A stretch of DNA of 64,000 nucleotides, taken from Podospora pseudoanserina. Lineage: Eukaryota > Ascomycota > Sordariomycetes > Sordariales > Podosporaceae. Both the position numbers and the translations under genes were made by a program. Each line of letters starts with the position of its first letter. The stretch's first letter is position 1. Under the pieces are notes generated by a model. It worked only from the letters and a program-made list of their open reading frames with translations, did not search any database and had not been told where the DNA came from. The stretch spans positions 1,612,001-1,676,000 of the forward strand of contig NC_085924.1 in NCBI RefSeq assembly GCF_035222485.1. Direction: 5' to 3'. Positions 1-11,188 of the stretch are shown here, in pieces.

Positions 1-3000
1 ATTTTAAAAAGGATTATAAAGTATTTAAACGGCTTAAATAGAAAAAAAAGATTATATTAATTACTATATCGAGGGGACCGAGGGTAATAAAGGTAATAAC
101 TATCGGGTATTAATAAAGTAAAGCGGTAAGCTCCGAAAAAGATTTTAATTAATACGTTAAATAAAAAGATATAGAGTTCCAGAAGGTAAAGGAAATCCTA
201 AAAAGGCTAAAAACGGAGTACGAAAAAGGAAATTTTTAAATATAAATATTATAAAATTAATTAGTATAAATCGTTACGGAAATTACTACGGAAATCGCTA
301 AAGATAAAGGTTTTACGTAAGGATCTACTAAATAAATAATATTAAAAAAGTAATATAGTAAGTATAGAATTATTATTTTATAAAATATATTATAGCCTAT
401 AAAGCTTTTATATAAAAGCTAAAAAAAGTATTAGAAAGGTAAGAAAATCGTTAATATTAAAATCGTAAAGTTATTAAAAGATATATTAATACCTATATAA
501 TATATACTTTATAAGGGAGATACGGTATAGTTTTATTCTAGGTATCCGGAGTATTAAAGAGTACTTTAGTTCTAATATATTATATATAAATATATAGAGT
601 ATTATTAAAGTAAATTACTATATAGTTATTAGCCGGTACGTAAAATAAGTAAAGAAAGTAAATTATAGTTAGTTAAAAGGATTATAGTTTAATAGGAAAA
701 GGCTTAATAGAAGGACCTAAATAATTATATTTTATAAAAGGTTTAAGACCCGGTTAAATTAAAGGATAGCCTTTAGGTTATATAGATCGTATTAAAATAT
801 ACGAAGTACTATATTAAATATATAAATAATTAAAATATAAACAATAATATATATTTATAAAAAAAATAATATTAAAATAGTATTTAAGCCTAAACTATAC
901 TATATACTTACAGGAGAAGGTTAAACGATATTATTAAGCTAAAACGCTTAAAACTAAATAGAAAAACCGTTATCGAGCGTAAATACAAAAGAATATTAAA
1001 GACGGAAGATAGGAGGAAGCTAAGTAGGTATAATTAAAAAACTTTATATTATTAAATAACCTAAAGTAGGAAAATACTTTTAAACGATATAACCGTTTAA
1101 AAAACGATTCGCGGCCCTTCGCAGAAGCTATTAATCTTTAACGGACTACGAATAATATTTTTAAAGATATTAACGTAAGGTAAAGGTATAGAATAACGAT
1201 CCGGCGCTCGTTAGCGAAGTTATTACTATATAGGGAGTAAGTAAGAAAAATAAATACTTTTAAATTACTATATAATAAAAGGATCTCTAGGTAATAGTAT
1301 TAGTAAATAATAATATAGAGATAAACTTAATTTCGCTATAGTTCGTATATTAGGCCTATATACTATAAAAGAAAAAGAAGGAATAGATAGTTATATAAAG
1401 TTTATTTCCTACGTAAAAGGTTTATAGAAAGATATTACCTTTAAATATTATAGTCGAAAGAAAAACGATATTAATTATATTTAATATTATAGATATAGGA
1501 CTCTCGAAAAATATAATCTTAAAATAACTATAGTATAAAGACTATAACCTAAATATTAATTAGAGAGATAGTAATTATTTATAATTAAGAGAGCCTTAAA
1601 AGTATTTAATTAACGATAAAAAATTAAAAGTACGTACGGAATAAAGTATAGAATAAATACCCTTTACGGTACTATTATAAAAAGTATAGAAAGTAATAAT
1701 ATATTCTATCGATATAAGCGGTAAAATCGAAGAAATAAGGTTAATAACGTTAATAGAGATATTGGAAATTAATAAATACGCCTACTATAATAATATAGAG
1801 AAAGGTAAGAAAAAAGTAATACCGGTAAAATATTAAGGATACTTAGCTTTTACGGTTAAGTATTTAAAAAGGTTTTTAAAGTAAGGACCGTAAAACTACG
1901 AGATTAAATTAAAAAAAGGAGCTAAACTATAGCTATTTAAGGTTTACTATATTAACGATAAGTAAAGTAAGGAACTATAAAAGTATTTAAACGAAAATTT
2001 AAAGAAAGGATATATTAAGGAGTTTATATCGTTAATAAAATACTTTATATTTTTTATACCGAAAAAGGACGGTAATTTATAATTATATATAAATTACTGT
2101 TAACTAAATAACGAGATAGTAAAAAATAATTACTTATTACCGTTAATATCTAAATTATAGAGTTAACTAATAGGGGCGCGATACTTTATACGCTTAAATA
2201 TATTTATCGGATATATTTATATATAGATTAAGGAAAAAAATAAATAGAAAATTACGTTTCGTATACCTTATAATTATTTTAAGTATTTTATAATATTATT
2301 TAAATTAATTAATACGCTCGCGACGTTTTAATTTCTTATTAATTATATAATACGGAAGTACCTCGATAAAATAATAATATATTATCTCGACGACGTTCTT
2401 ATTTACTTACGTACTTTAAAAAAGTATAAGCAGTATATATAAAAGATACTTAATACGCTATATAGAACCGGACTTTTAATTAATAAGGAGAAAAGCGAGT
2501 TTTACGTATAGAAAATAATATATTTAGGATATTTAATATCGTTAAATAAGGTTCGTATAGAACCGGGGAAAATTACGGTAATAAAGGATTAGCCTATATT
2601 ATAATTATAAATATATATTAAAGAATTTTTAAGATTTATAAATTTCTATTAAATATTTATCCGGAACTATATAAATATTATAAAGCTATTTAATTATTTA
2701 ATTAAAAAAGATATAGAGTTCCGGTAGGGGTAAAAAGAAGAGTAGGCTTTCTAAAAGTTAAAAAAAGCTATTTTAAAGGACCTAGTACTTAAATTACTAA
2801 ACCTTAATCGACTATTTAAAGTCGAGGTAAATATATTAAACTATATTATTAGTAGATAATTAGGGTAACGAGACGATAACGGTAAACTATACCCGATAAC
2901 TTTCTTTTCGAAAAAGTTTAATAAAATACGTTAAAACTATTTAATCTATAATAAAGAACTATTTACTATTATCGAAGCGTTCGAAAAGTAAAGGTTAAAC

Positions 3001-4783
3001 TTTAGCGGTATTAAATATAAAGTATAGGTCTATATAAATTATAAAAATCTACGGTACTTTATTATTACGAAGGTCCTTAACGTTTAGTAAATACGATAAT
3101 TAAAGTTTCTCTCGGAATTTAATTTTTAAATTAATTATAAAAAGGGTTTAGAAAATACTAAGGTAAACGTATTTAGTTAGTAAACCGATTATTATAAAAA
3201 TATATTTAGGGAGTTACTATTATTATTTAAGGAAACGCTAAATAGTATCTTTAAGAATCTACTATAACCGTAAATAAAATATTATATAATATATCGCGAA
3301 AAAGCTACTTTTAATAAATATTAAAGGAAATTAAATAATAATATTATAAAATAATATTAATAAAAAAAGTTAAAGCTATAGGGTATTTAAAAAAATAATT
3401 AAAAAAGACTATAGTATAAAAACCGAATATACGTAAGGCTAGGTAATAAGACGGTACTAATAATAGAGATTTATATATTAAAGTTCGGAAGATATATAAA
3501 TATTATTAAAACTATAAAAAAAATTAAGTAGTACTTTAACTAATTAAGGATTAAGGATAACGTTAAAAAAACTATTTAGTTATACTATATATATAAAAAA
3601 ACGAAGGTTATAAGGTATAAGCCCTATAGATTTCTAAAGCTACTACCGGTAGTAAAACGGCTATAAAATTTAATTACGATAAACTTTATTATTAAATTAC
3701 TAAAGTTTAAAAATACGGTAACCGGCGTTAAGTATAATAGTATATTAATAGTAATCGATAGGTTTATTAAATAAATATATTTCCTACCTTATAAAGAAAC
3801 CTAATCGGTAAAATAATTAACGAATATAGTACTATAGTATATTATATTAATATATATATAACTAAAGGAATTTATTATAAATCGCGATACTAAATTCGTA
3901 TCGAAGTTCTAAAAAGCGTTAATAATAAAGCTAAGGGTAATAAGTAAGGTATTTTCGGCCTATTACCTTTAAACGGACGGTTAGACGAAACGGCTTAATT
4001 AAATTATAAAATAATATTTATAAAATTATATTAATTTTAAGTAAAATAATTAAGTTAAACTATTATTTATAATATAATTAATATATAATATATTATTATT
4101 TAAAACGATTAAAACTATATTATTTTTCGCGAACTTTAATTATAAAGTAAACCTACGGTAGGGACCTACGGTTAAAGTATTTAAAATTAAAGTTAAAATA
4201 AATAAAATATATATATTTTATAATAAACTTAAGTAAAAACTAAAGTTTATAAAGGAAAAAATATAGAAATACTATAATATTAAAAAGCTCGAGGGACCTT
4301 ACTTTAAAGGAAGGGATATAATATTCCTTTCTATATATAATTTATATACTAAAAAACCTAATAAAAAGTTAGATTATAGGAGAGTAAAACTATTTAAGGT
4401 TAAAAGAAAGATATTAGAGACGGTATTCGAATTAAAACTATTTAATATAATACGTTTACGGTTATATACTTTTTATATTTTACTTTTATAACCCGTACTA
4501 TATATAAGTAAGGCTAATATATAAATAGTGGCGGAAAATAAAAAAGAAAAGTACGATATAAAAGAAATACTAAATTTACGGTTTAATAAAAATTAATTAA
4601 AATATTTAGTTAATTAGTTAGGATATCCGGCTATAAATAACTTATAGGAACTATAAATATATTTTAATTACCTAAATAAATAAAAAGAATTCTATTAACG
4701 ATATCCGGACCGACTAAAACCTAAGTAAATAAAAAGACTTGGCCCTAGTTTATAACTAAATAGCTATAAAATAGAGCTAAAAG
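1..4783 (+). mobile_element. Fossil Ty3/gypsy (chromovirus) LTR retrotransposon, RIP-degraded
   Basis: Despite heavy degradation, the forward strand keeps the order of a gypsy polyprotein: a gag-like part (about 0.5-1.2 kb), a protease-like part (about 1.3-1.7 kb), reverse transcriptase (about 1.95-2.7 kb), RNase H (about 2.8-3.2 kb), integrase (about 3.3-4.2 kb) and a terminal chromodomain (about 4.5-4.7 kb). The chromodomain places it among the chromoviruses. The element runs off the left edge of the window, so its 5' LTR is not seen, and no clear 3' LTR was found. It is thoroughly broken, with very many breaks, and cannot be active. The absence of CpA/TpG shows that RIP acted on it. RIP acts quickly, so age cannot be judged from the number of changes. 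Confidence 0.85.
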
Positions 4784-4853
4784 AACCTCGACGGGAGTCG
4801 AACCCGCGCTTTTGATATAATAATTAACGTATTATATATTATACTATAAGGTT
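4784..4853 (-). pseudogene. tRNA-like relic next to the chromovirus end
   Basis: The reverse strand can be folded as a tRNA. It has a 7-bp acceptor (5 strong pairs, one G-T, one mismatch), an intact T arm with the loop TTCGACT, and a D-arm-like stretch. The anticodon stem pairs only with a six-base loop, so the anticodon cannot be assigned. The 3' half (acceptor and T arm) keeps normal GC content, whereas the 5' half is almost pure A/T. It lies about 100 bp beyond the chromodomain. It may be a tRNA gene beside which the retroelement inserted, or a tRNA-derived piece carried by the repeat. Confidence 0.5.
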
Positions 4854-5850
4854 AAAAGGTATAAAGGAGACTAAATATAAATAGTATTATACGCTTTAAG
4901 TATTTTAGGAAATAAAAGGCGCGTTACTAGCGGTATTTAGCGCGGTTAAAAAGGAAGGACTAGCTACGCTAAAATCGAAGGAAAGGTCGGAGGGCTAGTT
5001 TAAGCCTAAAGAAGGATCTAGGGCGTAAAGAGACTACGGAACGGTATTTTAGGCGGCGTCCGGCCGCGTAGAAGTACCCGGCGAAAAAGCAGGAAGCGCC
5101 GTAGCGGTAGACTACGCTATTTGGGCATCCTTCTCCTGGATACCCTACGCGAAGAGGCGCTTTTTACGTACGCGAAGAGAGTAACGTATTTATTTTATTT
5201 AGATAAGCTTAGTAATTAGTTACGAAAGTTAATTTTTAAACTTTTATTTTTTACGCTCGAGTCTATCTTACTTTTCTATCGTTCGGGTTATTATAGAACG
5301 GTTAATTACGGTATAAGAAAAAAAGGAAGATTTATTTATAGGTAAAGTTAATATTAGATTTATTATATAGGATTTTACGGTATATATATTCGGCGTACCG
5401 TAAGGACCTAGAGGCTATAATATAAAGGGATTTAGCGGTAAAATAAATAAAATATAGTATTATAATAAAATTATAGTAGCGGATTCGAGAGGAAAGGGTA
5501 AAAACCTATTTAGTTTTATAATAACGTTTTTATATACGGTTAAATATAATAAAGGTAAAGAGAAAAGGAAAGGAAAAACTTATAATATAGTTAGTAATAA
5601 AAGAAAATTAGGCCGTAGGGGCTTCGGCCTAAAAAGGGAGTATTATATTACGGTTCTAGAAGATAGTAGGGCTACGAAGGATTAATTAAAACTAAACCGC
5701 GCCGTCGAGCGGGGTTTACGGTCCAGAAGGGTAACGGACTAATAAAATAAAGACCGGGAACCGCGGTAGGGCTTACGGTCTATAGTCCGGTATCGGTTAA
5801 TTAAAAGCGGACCGAGGACCGTCTATAAGTTAACGGTCTACGGTCCACGG
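4854..5850. other. RIP-degraded repeat DNA of unknown identity
   Basis: AT-rich, TpA-rich DNA with no open frame and no family signature I can name. A short stretch near 5105-5150 has near-normal composition. Between 5690 and 5860 the GC-richer motif 'cggtcta/cggtcc' recurs several times, which may reflect an ancient satellite-like or LTR sequence. I see no gene here. Confidence 0.5.
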
Positions 5851-6074
5851 GTCTATATATACGGAGGAACTAGCCGGCGTAAATAAATAGTTCCGTAATA
5901 TATAATATAAGTTATAATCGTTAATATTTAGACTATTGTAATAGAAATAAGCCGTTATTATATACTATTTAGCTGTACCGGACTAGGATTATTTAGAAGT
6001 GCCTTTAACTAGTATCCCTTTCAGAGGTTCTAGATAGGGGTTCGTTATATCTAGCGACCGTATACTTATTTTAG
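5851..6074 (+). repeat. LTR-like repeat arm, inverted relative to 7695-7922
   Basis: This ~225-bp segment is the near reverse complement of 7695-7922. Both copies share landmarks: a TATATATACGGAG box, AGTTCCG, a long block beginning ATATAATATAAGTTATAA, and GGGGTTCGTTATA. Most differences look like transitions, as expected of RIP. Its partner sits directly upstream of a gag fossil on the minus strand, so this copy is probably a second, oppositely oriented LTR of the same gypsy family. Confidence 0.7.
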
Positions 6075-7084
6075 CGGCCTAAAATAGCTAATATCGAGTA
6101 GCTAAAGGAAATAAAAAGAGTATAAAGGTATATAAAACGTAATAATATTATTTTATTAATAATAGAGCTCGAATTCGGTTAAGTAATAGCTTTCGTAGCC
6201 GTCGAAGATTAATAACCGGTATTTGCCTTTTATTTAAGGCGCTATATAATAGTTAAAGTACTTAATTTAATTTAGGCTTACTAGATTAATAGTCCAGCTA
6301 TTATCGGTAATTACGATACGCTAAGTAAACGGTAGGTTATATTCGGTATATTAGTTAGTAAGGTAGTATTACGCGGTTAAAATAATAAAAGGAGGGATAG
6401 CCTAACCGAGGGTATTAACTCCTTAAATTACCGTTACCTATTCGCGGTTACTAGGCTAAGCTAGTTTTACTTTATTACGGCTATTAAAAATTATAATTAT
6501 TATATCCGCGAAAATAATACTTATTATAAATTTAATTTCGTTAAAGTTATAAATATCGTTATTTATAAAACTATATTTAACCTTAATATTCTATATAAGT
6601 ATAAATTATTCGCTAATAACTTTTAGATCCTCGCATTTAGCTCTCTAGTAATCGTATCTACGTATAAAACGTATACGGAGCTATAGCTAACGTTTAACGA
6701 AGTTATATACCTAAAGCTTACTAATAGAGGGCGCGTCGCGTACGCGTAATAGTTAGTTAATTATATCTTTTACACTACGTAATCTTAATGGAAAAGCTTA
6801 CTTATATAGCTTAATAACGTATTAAATAATAATATCCTTTTCGGATTAAGTAAGCTTCTTCGATTTAGGCCTAGTATCGCGTCGTGTAGGCCGGCCGGCG
6901 CGTTAGTTATAGAGGGTTAAGAATAGTATATTATATAGCTTTGCTGCGGCTCGGAGGCTTAATTTCGGAGTCTTTTAAATGGCTTTAAGGGCTAAGATTA
7001 TCCTGGCTTTATTTAAGGTAGAAGGTATGTTAAGTTATAAAGAAAGTTAATGTTAAATGTAGGAAGACGCGTCGCGGCCAAAAA
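6075..7084. other. RIP-degraded DNA between inverted LTR-like arms
   Basis: There is no readable protein signature. An 11-bp perfect inverted repeat (AAGCTTACTTA) lies at about 6800 and 6855, and a GC-rich patch (GGCCGGCCGGCGCG) near 6888. From about 6940 the composition becomes more normal. The stretch could be the body of a DNA transposon or MITE nested in the gag fossil, judging only by the end-like sequence at 7085-7126. Confidence 0.35.
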
Positions 7085-7126
7085 GTAACCGGCCCACTTA
7101 TATAACCGACTCGCTTATAAAGTACA
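7085..7126 (+). repeat. Pogo-like terminal inverted repeat remnant
   Basis: The sequence ending in CTCGCTTATAAAGTACATTA followed by a TTA resembles the end of the Fot1-type element at 9243-9282 (GCTCGCTTATAATGTACGT, then TA). It abuts the minus-strand gag fossil at about 7127. That is what a second pogo-family copy or MITE inserted into the gag region would look like. The opposite end was not found. Confidence 0.35.
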
Positions 7127-7922
7127 TTATAGTTAACCGCTAAGTACGTCTAGTATAGGCTTAAGAGCTTCCCTTACGCGTACCTTACCTTATTGTACTT
7201 CCTAAATACTTCTTTAAGCTTAGCCTTAAAAATATAGTAGCTCTCGAAGTATTTTATAATAATTTTCTTTTAGCCTTCCGGCTTTTACTTATAATAGTTA
7301 TTAAAAATAGGTTCGAATTATATAAGAGCCCTATCCTTAAGCCTAATAGCCGCGAAAATTACCTTTAACTCTTCGTTAATAAACTAATCTAAATATTAAC
7401 GAAAATAGATTTTAAGCTAGATTAAAAACCCTTTAAGCTCTACTTTTTCTATTCTATAGCGTTCCGGTACCGGGAACTTAATAGTCGACTTAGACGTAAT
7501 CGAAATAGCGAAAACCTATTCCCGGGTTTATTAAACCTTATCCTCGAGTTCTTTAAGACGCTTAAAGATCTATTTTACGGTAAAGGATATAGGTCTAGTG
7601 GAAGGTCCCTCGGTACCTAGGCTAGGCGAGACGCCTCCTATCTAAACGTTTTTAGGTCTGGCTATAGTAGTAAAAAAATACCTTTAATTTATTTATAATA
7701 GAGTTAAAGTAAGTATATAACGTATAACGAACCCCTATTTAGAACCTCTAAAAGGGATATTAGTTAAAGGTATTTCTAAATAATTTTAGTTCGGTATAGC
7801 TAAATAGTATATAATAATGGCTTATTTCTATTATAATAGTTTAAATATTAACGATTATAACTTATATTATATACTGCGGAACTATCTATCTACACTAGCT
7901 AGTTTCTCCGTATATATAATCC
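7127..7922 (-). mobile_element. Fossil gypsy element: LTR plus partial gag
   Basis: Read on the minus strand, an LTR-like segment (7922-7695) is followed by a gag-like region (about 7650-7130). Its reading shows the charged, Leu/Phe-spaced pattern of fungal gypsy Gag proteins. Nothing of pol was recognised downstream, so the element is a fragment. It is heavily broken with many breaks, and RIP-mutated. It is probably interrupted near 7126 by another element. Confidence 0.6.
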
Positions 7923-7963
7923 TTATATTAAGCCGTGATTAGTCTCCTAAGGCCACTGGTCCC

Positions 7964-8041
7964 CTCTGCTTAGCCTGTTTAGTGCCCTAATCACACTAAT
8001 TACTCTGCTTAGTCTACTTAGTGCTTTAATTATACTAATTA
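7964..8041. repeat. 39-bp tandem duplication, two copies
   Basis: Two adjacent copies of a 39-bp unit starting CTCTGCTTAG occupy 7964-8002 and 8003-8041. They are otherwise collinear, and every difference is a transition. The right copy is markedly richer in A/T. Fragments such as TGATTAG and ACTAATTA recur just outside the pair (near 7937 and 8055). Confidence 0.75.
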
Positions 8042-8149
8042 TTCGTCCTTTACTGTGATTAGCTCCCCTATACGTTCTCCTAATTAGCCCCTATTCCCGC
8101 GGCCCCACAACCGTCCTATACCAGGGTTATAACAACTCTTAATTAGGCT

Positions 8150-9282
8150 ATTTTTCTTTTTATGATTTTAGCTATATAGTACTACCTTACTAATTAATAT
8201 ACCGAATATAATTTACCGTTTATTTAACTTATCGTAGTTCCTAATAATAATTAAATTACTAATCCGGTAAGCTTAAATTAAATTAAGCACTTCGATTATT
8301 ATATAGCGTCCCGTATAAAAGATAAATATTAGTTATTAATCCTCGATAACTACGAAATCTATTACTCGACCGAATTCGAGCGTTATTATTAATAGAATAA
8401 TATTATTACGTTCTATATACCTCTATACTTTTCTTACCTCCTTTAGCTACTCGATATTAATTACTTTAGGCTATTATAATAAACGTACGGTCGTTAGATT
8501 AAGGACTTAATACGTATATATATTAACTATATAAGTAAGCTCAAGTTTCTTTATACTTTCCGCAAGGCTTTTTTCGCTTTTATAATAGAAAGGAATATAT
8601 AAAGTAGCTTTACGGATACTAGCCTTATACCGTACGATTTAAAAAAAATACTTTTTAAATTAAACGTAAAGCTTCGTATACTAATACCTCCAAACTTATA
8701 GCCCGGTACTATATAACCTTAAGTCTCCTAAATACTATATAACCCTCGAGAAGCTAACTTATAGTTAACGCTTATTAAGACTCGCATTACTAACTATTAA
8801 AATAGCTTCCTGACTTTAATATTAATTACGGTAAACTAGCTTACTAAAGGTATAACGGCTATAATATACTAGGTGGCTCTCCTTCGTATAGAGGTCTCTT
8901 CGCTCCGTAAAGCTAATAAGGTACTAAGTAAGCGCCGGAGAGCTAAAAAAATACGTGTAAGGCTTGGAGGGTCACTTACTATATAAGAGGTACAGGATCT
9001 ACTGGATCAGAAGGCCGTGGATAGGGAAAAAATGCAAGAAACGCAGCCGGATAGTAGTAATGTAGGGGGGGCTCGTACGAAGGTTCAGTGCTGTGGTATA
9101 TGCGGTAAGCTTGGCTATAATGCGCGCACTTGCCAGGAGGCTGCGGAAGCATCTGATTCAGCTGTTTCTAATATAATTATAGTTGCTTCCTAGTATTGTT
9201 GTGTAGTAATTGAGGATAATGGTATAAAGGTTGTGAAAAAGTGGTCGCTCGCTTATATTGGTCGCTCGCTTATAATGTACGT
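8150..9282 (+). mobile_element. Fot1/pogo-family DNA transposon relic (transposase, 3' end)
   Basis: A forward reading from about 8150, interrupted by many RIP stops, follows the Fot1/pogo DDE transposase. It includes the 'MPPHSSHLLQPLDVGCF'-type region in mutated form, then a basic stretch (LSKRRRAKKIRVRLGG) and a C-terminal zinc-knuckle-like motif CGICGKLGYNARTC (about 9090-9133). The last ~340 bp (from about 8940) are not RIP-mutated and read openly to a stop near 9192. The element ends at 9282 with a terminal repeat and is followed by TA, the usual pogo target dinucleotide. The 5' end is not identifiable. The copy is non-functional. It lies in a DUF7025 ATPase gene relic on the opposite strand. 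Confidence 0.75.
9243..9274 (+). repeat. Direct subterminal repeat of the pogo element
   Basis: The 15-mer GGTCGCTCGCTTATA occurs at 9243-9257 and again at 9260-9274, 17 bp apart, just inside the element end at 9282. Duplicated subterminal motifs are common transposase-binding sites in pogo/mariner elements. A binding role is inferred from position. Confidence 0.7.
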
Positions 9283-9284
9283 TA

Positions 9285-10288
9285 CCTATCTTACCTCATC
9301 GCGGCTTGGTCCCACCGTAAGGCCCTGGTGCTGCATGTGTGTTACACTTGTAGCATCGACGAACCTCTCGCCCCGAATATCAAGCTTCTTCTTGTCAAAC
9401 TAACTCATGGGATAAGCTTCCAGGCTGCGGATGTCCATTTCGCCTTCGAATGGTTTGATTACGAACAAATCATCAACACAGCCATACTCATGGCCGTTGA
9501 AATCCAAATGAGAGCAATGAACAACCAAGTCCGTCATAACCCTCGGACTTTCAACAACGGTCTGGATCCTGCAGGTCGTTGCGAGGTCGATGATATGGTA
9601 ACATAATCCTGCTCTGTGAAATCGGTGGGCTTCAAGGTACTGAAAACCACTACCAGACTTAACGTGGACGTCGTCTTCGGGCACGGGCAAGGGGCTCTCG
9701 GCAAAGGTACCGGGCACCCATCGAATCGCACGTCGGTACGAGCCTCCCTGGCCAGATGTACGTTCCAACTTTCTGCATCATCTTGTTCTTGTTCCGATAG
9801 GTCAAAGAAATGAACTGTCAGTTGTATATCTTGTGCCTTGCGCCGTTCTGGTACAGTGTGCGTTGGTTGAGATGGGCGTTCCAAATTCCAGATTACTTAA
9901 AGATTCCCCAACATCAATGGCGCTGATCGGTGGTGCGGGGGGGCAACGGCACGTGTTCTGGGTTGCGAAACCTGGCCCTGGATTCGCCGTCAGAGTCGTC
10001 CTCAGATTCATTACTCAGTTCGTGTAGGCTACCATCGTCAGATGGTTGGTGTGTAGGGTCCTGGCCATCCTCAAGTACTCTGGAGCTGTTCTCCGTCGCT
10101 TCACAGGGGGGTATGTCTGCCTCGTCCCTGGAATCGCGTTGTCGTTCCTCGGTCTCAAGCGATCCAACCAACCTGTCGATCTCCTATTTAGGGCCTAACA
10201 TGCAACCAGGAGTTAGTGTGCACAGTTAATAGGGGGAAACCTGAGGTGATATCCACTTACCATGCTTGATGCTATTTAGAAGGTCCAT
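9285..10288 (-). pseudogene. DUF7025-type AAA+ ATPase gene relic truncated by a transposon
   Basis: On the minus strand an acidic, Ser-rich N-terminal part (10187-9914) begins EIDRLVGSLETEERQRDSRD, and a likely upstream exon carries MDLLNSIKH (ATG at 10288). A second segment (about 9760-9300) has the hallmarks of the DUF7025 region that precedes the AAA core in large fungal ATPases: HCSHLDFNGHEYG, FVIKPFEGEMDIRSLEAYP, LDIRGERFVDATSVTHMQHQ and GLTVGPSRDEV. The reading needs a frame change around 9770 and passes a stop (TAG) near 9397. It then ends at the TA where the Fot1-type element begins. The whole AAA ATPase core is missing. This is a dead fragment of a host gene; family members are often in HET-like accessory regions. 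Confidence 0.6.
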
Positions 10289-11188
10289 TGCAGGCTGAAT
10301 ACATCTGGTTTCCTCAACTATGAGGTTAGAAAAGTACACAGCAGGGATAACCGGCAGCTTCCATCTCAACTGGAGGAATAAAGACGGCTTGAATAACTGA
10401 AATGAAAAGTCGAACCAGCGCTCAGTTGCATGCAAAGTGGTACGACAGAGGCAGCACCTTGGCACAACGTGGACAACGCACTGGCAGTGCCTCGTCGAGT
10501 ACGACTCCAGGTCAAGGGAAGCCTGGGGGTTTGTTTAACATTTGGAATACATGGTTGGTGGACAAATATGGACGCGAGAGCTGTGTTCCTCAAATTTGAG
10601 TGTCGCGGTTGAGACGAATCCAGAAACTGGACCACCTGGAAGCTCATGTTCTCATAGATTCGGGCTCATGCAGGGCATGAGCGCTCAAGTTCAACTCGAG
10701 CATGTCACATAAAGCTGCAGAGGAAGTGAGACCTTGTAGTACAGTGAGTTAGTTGGTAACGAGGGGAGAAATGCCTTCCCCCAAAGAACAGAAAGCGAAC
10801 CCGTTTCAGGCTCTTGAAGCCAGCCGCCTCCCCCGCCCAAACAGAACACTAAATCTGCACCCTCGAGCATGTTGTCCTTGACCCCTTTGGTGCTTTCATC
10901 TCGGGAGGCTTCGCTGTGATATTGGCTGTGAGCAGATCCACCTCCAGCGAAAGCAACCTCTGCTAACGAGTGGGAAATTAGGCAGTTGAGAAACATGTCA
11001 AAGAAAGAGAGACTATCCAAAACTTTGTCGCCAATATTCCCGAGACATTGAACAGCATCCAACGGCTTTCTGACATCTGTGCAGAGACCGAAAGCTTTCA
11101 TGTTGAAATGAATGGCGTGCTGGTGTCCATCTTTGGGGTGTTGGAGAGTATTGTCGAGAAGCTGACAGATACATGGACCTGTAAGTGT
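10289..11188. other. Intergenic, no supported gene
   Basis: Open frames here are short and have no recognisable family or splice-supported extension. Part of 10289-10400 may be further 5' sequence of the ATPase relic. The remainder is the 3' flank of the HET gene. Confidence 0.5.

Noticed and set aside
9241-9606. 121-codon plus-strand frame starting in the transposon end
   Set aside because: Its start lies inside the transposon terminal repeat and the rest is antisense to the DUF7025 relic.
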